DNA of 13,665 bases from Christensenella sp. UBA4636 (GCA_002405915.1 DHMS01000037.1:1-13665); one strand, 5' to 3'; shown: positions 1 to 8,000, numbered from the stretch's first letter. Notes: generated by a model from the sequence alone, not told the origin. Numbers and translations are program-made.

Positions 1-2626
1 CGTTTGAATAATCTCCTTCCGGCATAGTTAGTTCGACTGCTATTTTTTTGCCCGCCGCAAGTTCGATAGTATCGGTCTTTGTCAAAACCACAGTACCGGA
101 ATTTACTTGATTGAGCGAGAATTTAACCGTAGCGTTGCTTCTGTTTTCGATTGTGTAGTAGAAAGTCATGCCGCTAACGGACTTTGTCGAACCGAACGCG
201 CTCTGGAACCTTATTGCACAACTTCCCTTAGCGGTAGGCGTAATCGTTACTTCACGACCTTTTATCCCGTCCACGATAGTGCTTACTCTCGTTGATTGGG
301 CAAAGGTAACGTTCTTTTCACTGTCCGCTTTCCAACAGAAATCGAGTGCCGTTCCCTCAACCTTTTTCAGAGGGGCAATCGTTATATCCCTTTCGGGCAT
401 TACGAATTCGGCTATAGTACCGGATTCGTCAATGTTATCTACGTTGTACCAGCCGGCAGCGTCTTTGCCCAAAATTCCTTCGGGGAGAGCCGCCCCGACA
501 TTGAGTTCGTAAATTGCGGTCGTTCCGTAAATTTTCAACTTATACTTGTTGGAAGAATCAAGTGTTTTTCTAAGAACTTCCTTGCCTTTTATCGTTAAGG
601 AATAAGTTTCCACACTGCCTTCCTTGGTATAATCGTAGAAGTCTTTTCCTTTTGCGAGCGCAGGTATATTGTAATTACGCGTTTTTTCCGTTTCACCCGA
701 ACCGGACGTACAAGTCAAAACGCCGGAGTCCGCCGCCGTCGGCTCTTTCGTGACGCTCCATACGGAATCTTTATCTTTATACCTTTCGTTATCGAATCCG
801 CTTATAACGGCGGAAGTGTACAATTCGATATAGTCAAGGTTGCCTATATTGGAATTGCTCTTGATATGCTCAAAGACTATTTCGTTATCGCCTTTTTGGA
901 GAGAGATAAGAAGTTCTTCGACGGAAAATCTAAGCCATTGATTGCCGTCTACCGTGACGCTATTCTTTGCGCCGAGAATAATGCCGGACAAATCTATTTC
1001 TTCGCCGTTCACGGTGATAGTAAAGTAATCCCCGAGAATAACGTCGTCGCCGTAGTTGCCTATTCTCATTTTGAACGTTACTTTGCTTAACGACTTATCG
1101 GATTCAAAACGGAATATTTGCTTATCGCCCAACGCTTTGTTCATGTTAGCCGTCGCAAAATAACCGCTTAATCCCGTTCCAAAGCGTAAATTGTATTCGT
1201 CCGTCCAAACGCGGCTTTCCGGACTGCCCGCGCCGTATTCGAACTCTGCGCATTCGGCTTCGAGTCTATAAGCGATTTTTTCGCCTTTGTCTGCGGGATT
1301 GAGCTTTTCCGTCGCTTCACTCTTGCCCGTTTTCTTTCCGCAAACGGTGCAAAGTTCCTCTTTAAGCCCCGTTTCGGTTTCGGTGGCTTCCTTAGTCACT
1401 ACGTACCTATACGTGTGTCCCGCCTTATCCGCCTTTTTGGAGCAGACTTTGCATTGACGATAATGTATTTCGCCTTCGTACTGCCATTCGCCGTATTCAT
1501 GCGAACCGACAACGCCTACGTCGAGCATTGTTACGCGTTGTTCTCCGCTTTCGGAAGAATACATTGCGCCGCAAGTTTCGCAGCCGTAGTATTCACTGTT
1601 GCCCGTTCCCGTGCATACGGCTTCTTGCGCGGCGATTTTTTCTATCTTATGCTCATGCGTAAGCTTCCCCGCCATTTTTCCGATAGCGATACCTACCAAA
1701 GCCTTGTCCGCTTCCGATTGAAGTTGGAATACGGGCATTATGTTATCGTTCGAATTTTTAGCCGTAAATTCAAGACAGAAGCTCTTGCTCTCGCCTTTTT
1801 CAAGCGTTATCGTCTTACCCGCGGCAACCATATACGAACCGGAGAGAACAATGCCGCTCTGGAGTTGATAAACCTTGAAAGAAATCGGAGCTTCGCCTTT
1901 GTTTTCAAAGTTATACACAAACGTATACGTTGCGCCGCCGACAATGCCGTACTCGGTATCTTTAGTGCCGCAACCGGTTAAAAGTCTTGCAAAATTTCCC
2001 GCGGAACCGGTAATTTCAAAAACGCTGCCTCTTAAATAATCTTCCGTTCCGTTACCGTTTATATCGGCAAGATTGTTTTCCTTTACCTTAAACGAAAAGT
2101 TCGTATCGAGAACGAAAGGCGAGCGAGCTTCAACGCTTTTTACTCCGGCACTGCTATAGTCGGGACCGACCGAACCGTTAAAAGCAATGTTTGCGCTTAA
2201 ATTTTGGAACAACGTAGGCTTAGTATCGGTTTTTACGATTTCTATCGTCGCATCTTTTGCAGGCATTCTGAAACGATAAGTTTCATAAACCTTTTCCTCG
2301 CCTTGAAACTTAACGCCGCCGATAAAACCGTCTCCCGTCCATTCTATGTCCGGAAGCATTGCGTTTTCCTGCAATTTCAGACTTTTCTTTCCGTCTGAAA
2401 AGCTTGCGTTCTCCGTCGCCAACGTTAATGTGTACTTAGGCTTATTTTCAACTCCGTAATGCTGTACCGAATCGAAACGACTTAAATCTTGCGTCAATCC
2501 GTCATTCGTTTTGTTCCCGCCACCGGATGAGGAATCCGGGTTGCCAACAGAACAACCGCCGAACAAAAAAACGAGAGAAAGAGCCATAAGTAACAATAAG
2601 TTCAAAATACAGTTCTTCTTTTTCAT
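1..2626 (-). CDS. Large surface lipoprotein with CxxC modules and CBM-like domain (3' end outside window)
   Basis: The frame is open from the ATG at 2626 to the left edge, 875 codons without a stop, so the C-terminus lies outside the window. A GAGG ribosome binding site sits just upstream. Residues 1-25 form a lipoprotein signal: three Lys, a Leu-rich helix, then LFGGC with Cys25 as the likely lipidated residue (Phe at -3 is unusual). A Ser/Gly/Asn linker follows. Residues 345-430 carry three CxxC pairs (349/352, 392/395, 426/429) mixed with His and Gly-rich stretches, as in Clostridia surface proteins. Residues 452-606 start RLEAEC and end LDYIEL, the pattern of a CBM6/CBM35-type beta-sandwich. 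Three MP-x-x-D motifs (Met121, Met743, Met868) resemble bacterial surface repeats of the InlB/Flg_new type. It is probably anchored outside the membrane and binds glycan or a wall component. No enzyme motif is visible in this part. Confidence 0.85.
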   Translation of the reverse strand, partial: MKKKNCILNLLLLMALSLVFLFGGCSVGNPDSSSGGGNKTNDGLTQDLSRFDSVQHYGVENKPKYTLTLATENASFSDGKKSLKLQENAMLPDIEWTGDGFIGGVKFQGEEKVYETYRFRMPAKDATIEIVKTDTKPTLFQNLSANIAFNGSVGPDYSSAGVKSVEARSPFVLDTNFSFKVKENNLADINGNGTEDYLRGSVFEITGSAGNFARLLTGCGTKDTEYGIVGGATYTFVYNFENKGEAPISFKVYQLQSGIVLSGSYMVAAGKTITLEKGESKSFCLEFTAKNSNDNIMPVFQLQSEADKALVGIAIGKMAGKLTHEHKIEKIAAQEAVCTGTGNSEYYGCETCGAMYSSESGEQRVTMLDVGVVGSHEYGEWQYEGEIHYRQCKVCSKKADKAGHTYRYVVTKEATETETGLKEELCTVCGKKTGKSEATEKLNPADKGEKIAYRLEAECAEFEYGAGSPESRVWTDEYNLRFGTGLSGYFATANMNKALGDKQIFRFESDKSLSKVTFKMRIGNYGDDVILGDYFTITVNGEEIDLSGIILGAKNSVTVDGNQWLRFSVEELLISLQKGDNEIVFEHIKSNSNIGNLDYIELYTSAVISGFDNERYKDKDSVWSVTKEPTAADSGVLTCTSGSGETEKTRNYNIPALAKGKDFYDYTKEGSVETYSLTIKGKEVLRKTLDSSNKYKLKIYGTTAIYELNVGAALPEGILGKDAAGWYNVDNIDESGTIAEFVMPERDITIAPLKKVEGTALDFCWKADSEKNVTFAQSTRVSTIVDGIKGREVTITPTAKGSCAIRFQSAFGSTKSVSGMTFYYTIENRSNATVKFSLNQVNSGTVVLTKTDTIELAAGKKIAVELTMPEGDYSN

Positions 2627-2708
2627 TTGCTATACCTCGACATTTTTACCTTCCTTTTCCGCGCCGCTTTTCCCGAATTTCGCCTTGCGGCGACTTATAG
2701 TTAGAAGA

Positions 2709-2791
2709 TTTTTGCGCATTCGCGCAAAAATTCCCCATGGGGAATTGCCAGTTCGGAATTTAAGTTTTTTTTAATGCGATACTATCGCATT
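2709..2791 (-). promoter_or_regulatory. Structured 5' leader with three consecutive hairpins
   Basis: Three perfect inverted repeats lie in a row between the predicted start of transcription and the lipoprotein gene. They are an 8-bp stem with 3-base loop at 2773-2791, an 18-bp perfect palindrome centred on CCATGG at 2729-2746, and a 9-bp stem TTTTTGCGC with a 4-base loop at 2709-2730. None has a T-run directly after it on the minus strand, so they do not read as ordinary terminators. They may stabilise the transcript, bind a protein, or be part of a regulatory leader. No known riboswitch class was recognised. Confidence 0.5.
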
Positions 2792-2801
2792 TTACGCCTA
2801 C

Positions 2802-2830
2802 ATTTTAAACGATATTTCATTTATTGTCAA
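2802..2830 (-). promoter_or_regulatory. Sigma-A type promoter of the lipoprotein gene
   Basis: On the minus strand TTGACA (2830-2825) and TAAAAT (2807-2802) are separated by exactly 17 bases. Transcription would start near 2795, giving a leader of about 170 bases before the ATG at 2626. Confidence 0.7.
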
Positions 2831-3044
2831 TTGCAAAACTTCTAACAAAACATTGCAAAAACTACTCTCTTTTGTTTTTATCTGTCGCCCGGGGTTGCCC
2901 CAAAAAGGGTTTTTGATAACTAAAAACATCGCCTTACGGCTCAAAAACCCGCTTGACTTCAAGGGGTTTCGGCGTTCAAAAAAAACTTTACAGGCAGAAA
3001 AACTTTCGTTTTTTAACTTTTCAAGTAAAAAATATCGATAATAC
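2831..3044. other. Gene-free AT-rich spacer with inverted repeats
   Basis: No convincing gene is seen here. The stretch holds a 9-bp inverted repeat (GGGTTTTTG at 2907-2915 against 2942-2950) and short G/C runs near 2890-2901. A 62-codon plus-strand frame at 2853-3041 lacks a good ribosome binding site and has a composition like non-coding sequence. Confidence 0.5.
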
Positions 3045-3053
3045 TTGAAAAGT
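3016..3053. repeat. 12-bp perfect inverted repeat overlapping a -35 box
   Basis: ACTTTTCAAGTA (3016-3027) and its exact reverse complement (3042-3053) flank a 14-base AT-rich loop. The right arm contains the TTGAAA -35 box of the downstream promoter, the placement expected of a repressor operator. As an RNA it could only be read from a promoter further upstream. Confidence 0.6.
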
Positions 3054-3073
3054 AGCTTAAAATTTGATATAAT
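3045..3073 (+). promoter_or_regulatory. Promoter upstream of the leader ORF and sigma-factor remnant
   Basis: TTGAAA (3045-3050), a 17-base spacer and a perfect TATAAT (3068-3073). Transcription would begin near 3080, ahead of the short ORF at 3136 and the broken sigma gene at 3280. Confidence 0.65.
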
Positions 3074-3135
3074 CGAATAGAAGTACCGCTAATTTGTCAC
3101 GACAAAATTTTGTACAGCAACGGAGGTATCCGCCT

Positions 3136-3198
3136 ATGAGAGAGTTTTTTAAGCGCAAAGGAATTGTTTTTCCCTTGCTCTTTTTTAAAAAATTATAA
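3136..3198 (+). CDS. Short Phe/Lys-rich leader ORF (20 codons)
   Basis: ATG at 3136 follows a CGGAGG ribosome binding site (3121-3126) with 9 bases of spacing, and ends at TAA 3196-3198. The 20-residue product has five Phe (residues 4, 5, 12, 16, 17) and several Lys/Arg, with a hydrophobic middle. It lies on the transcript predicted from the promoter at 3045-3073 and about 80 bases before the sigma-factor remnant. It could be an attenuation-type leader peptide, a small membrane-active peptide, or a chance ORF. The good ribosome binding site is the only real evidence of translation. No family was recognised. Confidence 0.4.
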   Translation: MREFFKRKGIVFPLLFFKKL

Positions 3199-3212
3199 AA
3201 ATTTGTTTTCGC

Positions 3213-3261
3213 CGCAACGCAATGCGTTTTTTGTTGTCTATATAAGTGAAGGGGCGTTGCG
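3213..3261 (+). promoter_or_regulatory. Two mutually exclusive hairpins ahead of the sigma remnant (candidate attenuator)
   Basis: A short terminator-like stem, AACGC/GCGTT at 3216-3220 and 3224-3228, runs straight into a T tract ending at 3232. The left strand of that stem is also part of CGCAACGC (3213-3220), which pairs perfectly with GCGTTGCG (3254-3261) just before the AAGGAG ribosome binding site at 3267. Only one of the two folds can form at a time. The terminator stem is only 5 bp, so the case is weak. Confidence 0.3.
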
Positions 3262-3279
3262 CGAAGAAGGAGAAGTACT

Positions 3280-3567
3280 ATGAACGACAATCAAATAATC
3301 GATTTGTTTTGGGCAAAAAACCGGCTTGCGATTTCCGCCACCGCGGAAAAGTACGGAAGCTTTTGTTTTTCGGTCGCTTACAACATTCTCTACGACCGTT
3401 TGGACTAGGAAGAATACGTGAACGATATGTACTTAGGCGCGTGGAACAGTATTTCCCCGCAAAAACCCAACCGTCTTTTAGCTTTTCTCGGGAAAATCAC
3501 CCGCAACCTCGCGTTCAATCGCTACAAGCGCAACCGTGCCGCAAAACGCGGAAAGGTTTTCTCTTAA
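3280..3567 (+). pseudogene. Broken ECF-type sigma-70 factor (region 2 remnant)
   Basis: Read through from the ATG at 3280 (AAGGAG at 3267-3272, 7 bases upstream), the frame gives a recognisable ECF sigma region 2: an N-terminal helix, SVAYNIL, a DRxD-x-EE segment, NDMYLGAWN, and a core ending GKITRNLAFNRYKRNRAAKRG. Clostridia have many such sigma factors, usually 160-190 residues long. Here an in-frame TAG at 3406-3408 interrupts the DRxD-x-EE segment (codon 43), and the frame ends at TAA 3565-3567 after 95 codons, before any region 4. No region 4 remnant was found downstream in the same frame. It therefore cannot make a working sigma factor. The promoter and ribosome binding site remain in good condition, suggesting recent decay. 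Confidence 0.75.
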
Positions 3568-3891
3568 AACGTAATTTTCGGGTTTATAAAACCCGTTCGC
3601 TCTGCCTGTTAAAAATTTGCGGTTTCTTTCAAGGCGAAAAGTTTTAAGCGAAACGTCACGTTCTCCCTAACGGGCGAGCCTTGCCGCCGTTTAAACAAAA
3701 AGAGCGAACGTTCGCTAAAACGGCGAAAAAAAAGATTGCAATATTCCCAGAAAAAAACGGGTGAAAATTGCAACCGACCGACTTTATTTAATTTTATTGT
3801 AGTCCGAAACTACTTTTTTTCAAGCGAATTTCGCCCTTAACTTTTTTAGCCGCGGCGAAATTTTTAGTTGCGAAAAAGCCTTTTCTTTTGA
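3568..3891. other. Gene-free region with several palindromes
   Basis: No coding signal was found. It holds a 7-bp hairpin CGGGTTT/AAACCCG at 3579-3595 right after the sigma remnant, and a nested structure at 3685-3725: an outer 8-bp stem CGCCGTTT/AAACGGCG around the 14-bp perfect palindrome AGCGAACGTTCGCT at 3703-3716. An A-tract rather than a T-tract follows on the plus strand, so it is not a standard terminator for plus-strand genes. Confidence 0.5.
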
Positions 3892-3920
3892 TTGAACTTT
3901 AAAACGAAATGATGTATAAT
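3892..3920 (+). promoter_or_regulatory. Promoter of the DUF1003 gene
   Basis: TTGAAC (3892-3897), a 17-base spacer and a perfect TATAAT (3915-3920). Transcription would start near 3927, close to the AAGGAG at 3936-3941. Confidence 0.7.
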
Positions 3921-3953
3921 TAAAAAAACGATTTTAAGGAGTAAACGATTATC

Positions 3954-4463
3954 ATGAAAGAAAACAGAAAACTCTTGAAAGACGTACTCGACGATATTCG
4001 CCAAGATATGAGCGACGAGGAAGTCCTCGCGCTTTTAGCGAATCGTAAAATTTCCGTCCGCCCCGACAGCGAAAAGAAATACACGTTAGGGCAACGCGCA
4101 GCCGACGCGATTGCGAAATTTGCGGGAAGCTGGGCTTTCATTTTTTCGTTCACGAGCGTGCTTGTGCTTTGGATGGTAATAAACGTTATTCTTGCGGCAA
4201 ACGCTTTCGACCCGTATCCGTTCATATTGCTCAATCTTGTTTTGTCATGCGTGGCGGCTATACAAGCGCCGCTTATTATGATGAGCCAAAACCGCCAAGA
4301 AGAAAAAGACAGGCGCAGAGCCGAAAACGACTACAAAGTCAACTTAAAGACGGAAATTATGATTGAAGATTTGTACGACAAATTAAACGCCATTCTCGCA
4401 AAACAGTACGCGCTCGAAAAAAAATTGTCGACCGAGAAAAAAGACGGGGCGGAAAAACAATAA
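3954..4463 (+). CDS. DUF1003 family membrane protein
   Basis: A 169-residue protein with the hallmarks of DUF1003: a GQRAAD-x-x-AKFAGSW segment (residues 46-60), a transmembrane helix at about 60-82, the signature FDPYPFILLNL (85-95), a second helix to about 108, then the cytosolic motif SQNRQ with a basic, charged stretch and KVNLK (128-132). The tail is a charged, coiled-coil-prone helix ending in Lys/Glu-rich residues. The N-terminal 45 residues are a charged cytosolic extension. The family is widespread with no settled function. The start is chosen by AAGGAG 12 bases upstream, a slightly long spacing. It has its own promoter. The next gene is 126 bases away, with no clear terminator between. 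Confidence 0.9.
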   Translation: MKENRKLLKDVLDDIRQDMSDEEVLALLANRKISVRPDSEKKYTLGQRAADAIAKFAGSWAFIFSFTSVLVLWMVINVILAANAFDPYPFILLNLVLSCVAAIQAPLIMMSQNRQEEKDRRRAENDYKVNLKTEIMIEDLYDKLNAILAKQYALEKKLSTEKKDGAEKQ

Positions 4464-4540
4464 TCGATTCGAATTTCACATATTGAGTTTACAAAAAATT
4501 TACACATATTTTACATAAAACCGATAGCACGCTCTTCGTT

Positions 4541-4553
4541 TATAATATATAAT
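4541..4553 (+). promoter_or_regulatory. Possible -10 region before the DUF4177-like gene
   Basis: Two overlapping TATAAT hexamers (4541-4546 and 4548-4553) lie about 40 bases before the start at 4590. No good -35 box sits at the right distance, so this is a weak call. Confidence 0.3.
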
Positions 4554-4589
4554 GTAATCGTAAACATTATAAATGATGAGGTGTTTTTT

Positions 4590-4763
4590 ATGAAATACGA
4601 AACCGTAGTGTTAAAATACAATCCGCGCGCTAAAAAAATGGCGGAAGAAGTGGAAAAAACAGCAAACGAATACGCGGAAAAGGGTTATAAGCTCGTAACG
4701 TTTTCCGTTACCCTCTCGGCAAAAGCCATACTCATATTCGAAGTGCCGAACGAAAACAATTAA
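4590..4763 (+). CDS. Small DUF4177-like protein
   Basis: A 57-residue protein starting MKYETVVL and ending in an IFEVPNENN tail. The pattern (MKYE strand, a charged helix, then EYAEKGYKLVTFSV and a final strand LIFEV) matches the small alpha/beta DUF4177 family, where the second part usually reads GWELVSV and the last strand LIF. No catalytic residues are known for that family and its role is undetermined. The ATG at 4590 is preferred over the in-frame GTG at 4581 because the GAGG at 4578-4581 is correctly spaced for the ATG. The next gene starts 19 bases after the stop, so the two are probably co-transcribed. Confidence 0.75.
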   Translation: MKYETVVLKYNPRAKKMAEEVEKTANEYAEKGYKLVTFSVTLSAKAILIFEVPNENN

Positions 4764-4782
4764 CTATAAGGCGGTAAATATT

Positions 4783-5007
4783 ATGAGTAAAGAAAAACAA
4801 GAAAAAAGATTTGTTCAAGTCTATGCGGAAGACTGCGGATTTTTCGGTCCCGAAAGCAGCCTTGTCGCCGACAGAGAGACGGGCGTTACTTATCTGATTA
4901 TTCGAAACACTTTCGGTTCGGGCATAACCCCTCTTTTAAACGCGGACGGCAAACCCGTAATCACGAAAGCGGAAGATATAGTCTCTGCCGATACCGTAAA
5001 AGAATAA
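4783..5007 (+). CDS. DUF6440-like small protein
   Basis: A 74-residue soluble protein. KRF near residue 8, the segment ADRETGVTYLII (29-40) and the end GITPLLNADGKPVI (47-60) follow the pattern of the DUF6440 family, which is common in Clostridia and has no assigned function. An AAGGCGG-like ribosome binding site precedes the ATG. It probably shares a transcript with the DUF4177-like gene, and the transcript ends at the strong hairpin at 5022-5058. Nothing suggests membrane insertion, metal binding or catalysis. Confidence 0.8.
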   Translation: MSKEKQEKRFVQVYAEDCGFFGPESSLVADRETGVTYLIIRNTFGSGITPLLNADGKPVITKAEDIVSADTVKE

Positions 5008-5021
5008 AAAATTTTCAGTGT

Positions 5022-5058
5022 AAACGCCGCCGCGCAAGTTTTGCGCGGCGGCGTTTTT
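5022..5058 (+). terminator. Strong intrinsic terminator, possibly bidirectional
   Basis: A perfect 16-bp GC-rich stem (5022-5037 with 5041-5056) with a 3-base loop and five T at 5054-5058. It closes the small-gene operon. The short A-run at its left side means it may also stop transcripts arriving from the minus-strand protease gene that ends at 5088. Confidence 0.9.
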
Positions 5059-5067
5059 GTGCGTTAA

Positions 5068-5089
5068 CGGGGTTATAGCCCCGCTTTTT
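5068..5089 (+). terminator. Second, weaker terminator-like hairpin
   Basis: CGGGG (5068-5072) pairs with CCCCG (5079-5083) around a 6-base loop, followed by C and five T. It would be a backup to the strong terminator just before it, and it touches the stop codon of the convergent gene. Confidence 0.4.
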
Positions 5090-8000
5090 ATTTTGAAAGC
5101 AGTTTTATTTCGTCTGCGGAGAGATGGTTTTTGGCAAGCAATTCCGTGACCATTCTGTCGAGAAGAATTCTGTTTTCGCTTATAAGTTCGACGGCTTTTT
5201 GGAGTTCGCCTTTTAAGATTTCGTTTATCTTCGCGCGGGTTTCCTTGTCCTTAAAGTCGGCTTCGTCCATAACGGCAAGCCCGAAATCTTCGTCCATGCC
5301 GTAGGTGCCGACGAGGCGTTTTGCTAAATACGTAGCTTGTCTTAAATCGGAAGAAGGACCTGTCGTTACGCCGTCCTCGTCGCCGTAGCAGACAAGTTCG
5401 GCGGCTCTTCCGCCGAGGCAAACGCGGATTTCGTCGAGGAGTTCTTTGCGCGTATAGCCGAATTTTTCGACGTCGTCTTTCTGCATGTACCCGCCGAAAT
5501 CGCCGCGGGAAACTATCGTCAAGTACGACGGGCAGTTGCCGGCAAGCAAGGAGATAACAGCATGACCCGATTCGTGACGAGCGGTTCTTAAAACCGTTTC
5601 TTCGTCCCACTTCTTTTTGTCGCCGCTTCTATACGCTTCGAAAGCTTCGTCAAAGGCATGGTCGTCGACTAAGTCGAGCGAAGCCTTAATGCAATCGCGC
5701 ATGGCAAGCTCTACGACCGATTCGAGGTCGGCTAAGCTCATGGAAACGCTTCTTCGCGCGATACTGCGTATTTCCTCTTCCGAAATGCCGATTATCGGGT
5801 GGCGTTCGACGGAAAGGCGCAAGTATTTTTCTCTGTCGTCGAGGTTAGGTAAATCTATTAAAATTCTTCTGTCGAACCTACGCAAAAGCGCGCCGTCGAG
5901 GCTTCTCGGGGAGTTTTCGTCAAGCGAAGAGTTGGTTGCGGCAAGCACGAAAACGGGCTTTTTCGGGTCGGTTCTGAACCCGTCCATTTCGGTCAAGAAC
6001 GACGTGAGAGTTGCCGCCGCCCCTTCCGAAGCCGAGGCATTGCGAGAAACGCCTATCGCGTCGATTTCGTCTATAAAGAGTATGCAGGGCGCGTACTTTC
6101 TTGCCGAGCGAAACAGTTCATGCACGGCTTGCGGACCTTCGCCGACGTAACGCTTTAAAAATTCGTTGCCTTCGGCGGAGATAAAGGTGACGTCCGATTC
6201 GCCCGCCATAGCCTTTGCAAGCATTGTTTTGCCCGTTCCCGGAGGTCCGTATAAAAGAACGCCTCTCGGAGCCTTAACGCCCCTACCCATAAACCTTTCG
6301 GGGTTTTTGAGATATTCGACGAAATATCTTAATTCGCCTTTCGCGTCCGCCGCGCCGATAACGTCGTCAAACTTGGTGGTCGGCTTTCTCGCGCCCGTTA
6401 AAACGTGCGAATTGTCCTCGGCGTCGAGAGAGAGAGCAAGGCGGAAATCGTAAAGCGCGATTGTTATTTTGTCGCCGTCCGCGGATACCGTCTGGCGCGT
6501 GTCGAACGAAAGAACGCGGTTGGACTTGGCAAGCGATAACATACTCTTTTGCCTATGCAGTTTTTCGCATTCGAAGGTAACGCGCTTTTTGAACGCCGCG
6601 GCGGAAGAAGGAACTTCGAATTCCCCCCTTACGCCCATACCCGTGAAGGTAAGCATTTCGTCGTTGCCGATACGCTTTTCGGGGTTCTGGATAAGATAGC
6701 AAGGGGTTTCCGAGAAAGAAGCCAATACGCCCGACAAAAAGTCGTAACCCTTGCCGCGCATGTCCTCTATGTTCATTACCTTTTCGTCGTATTTTAAAAG
6801 CCCTACCGTGATGTCCGTCAAAATGAGAGAAATCGGACGAGTTTTTAAAATTTCGAACGCATAGGTCGCGTCGGTCGTCGAATAAACGTCTATTCCCTTT
6901 GCAGCAAAGGACGAAGCTATATCGTCCTCGGCGAACACAAGCACGGCGGGTTGTTCGTCGTTAACGAACAATTCTCTTGCCGCGCCGTCCTTAGGCAACT
7001 CTATCGTGAAGTCTATTTCTTTGAGCTTTCTTACGTCCACCGCGGAATCGTCCGCAAGGCGAAGCGTTTCGTAAAGTTCGCGCGCAAGGAAGGTTTTCGC
7101 CTTGCCTTTTACGGTACGCGCGTCCGCCGCGCCGCCTTCCGCAAACATTATCGCGGAGTACACGCGGTCGTCTACTTTTATGTCTATTCCCGTGTTTTTG
7201 GAGAAGTTGTTTACGGCGTCCTCAATCTGGTTGCGCGCTATCTTTTCAAGGTTGAACGCCGACATTTTGTCCATCATGACGACGTTGTTTGCGGCAAGCC
7301 TCGATATGATTGCTTGCGGGAACATCGGCGCGCCGGTAACGGGGTTAATATCCGCGCCGAGAGCCTTGGTTATCGTCTTTTTCGCGATTGACGAAAGTTT
7401 GCCGACGGCGTCGTCCTCGTAAAGCTGTTTGCCCGCGTTGGTCGTGAAGATTATTATTGTATCGGCGAAAGAAACTTCTTCGTCCGTGTAGTTGTCGCGC
7501 AGTCTGCCAGCGTCGATAATTTGCAGAAACAAGTGAATTATGTTAAGGTGCGCCTTTTCTATTTCGTCGAACAAGATTACGGCGTTGGGGTTTTTGGCGA
7601 CGAAGCCCGTAACGTTACCCTCGCTGCCGTTTTTGTAAACCTTGTCGGAACCGGCAAATTCGAAGTTGGATTCCTTGTCCGAGTATTCGCTCATGTCGAA
7701 TCTTCTGAAAGGCAAGTTCAATACTTCCGCGCTCTTTTCGGCAAGGAAGGTTTTACCTACGCCCGGAGGGCCCGCAAAGAGGAAAACCCCGCGCGGTTGC
7801 TTGGTTTTTGTGGCGGTTATGCGATTGAATTCCGCGTTGAAATATCCGCCGATAAAGGTGTTGACGGCGGCGTCCTGCCCGAAGATGTCTTTGAGCAGTT
7901 CGTTCTGCGCCTTTTTAACCTTTTCGACGAGGTCGGCAAGTCCGCTCGCGCCTATTTTGTTGTTCTTTTGCGGCTTCTTTTTTGGTTTTGCCGTTCCCGT

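Noticed and set aside
1415..1981. 188-codon plus-strand open frame inside the lipoprotein gene
   Set aside because: It is codon-aligned on the opposite strand to a much longer, lipobox-bearing frame, has no ribosome binding site, and resembles no family.
2853..3041. 62-codon plus-strand ORF in the spacer
   Set aside because: No convincing ribosome binding site, low-complexity Lys/Phe composition, and it runs into the operator-like inverted repeat.
3406..3408. Programmed read-through or recoding at the TAG of the sigma factor
   Set aside because: The frame also lacks region 4 and stops at codon 96, so decay explains the TAG more simply; no recoding structure was seen.
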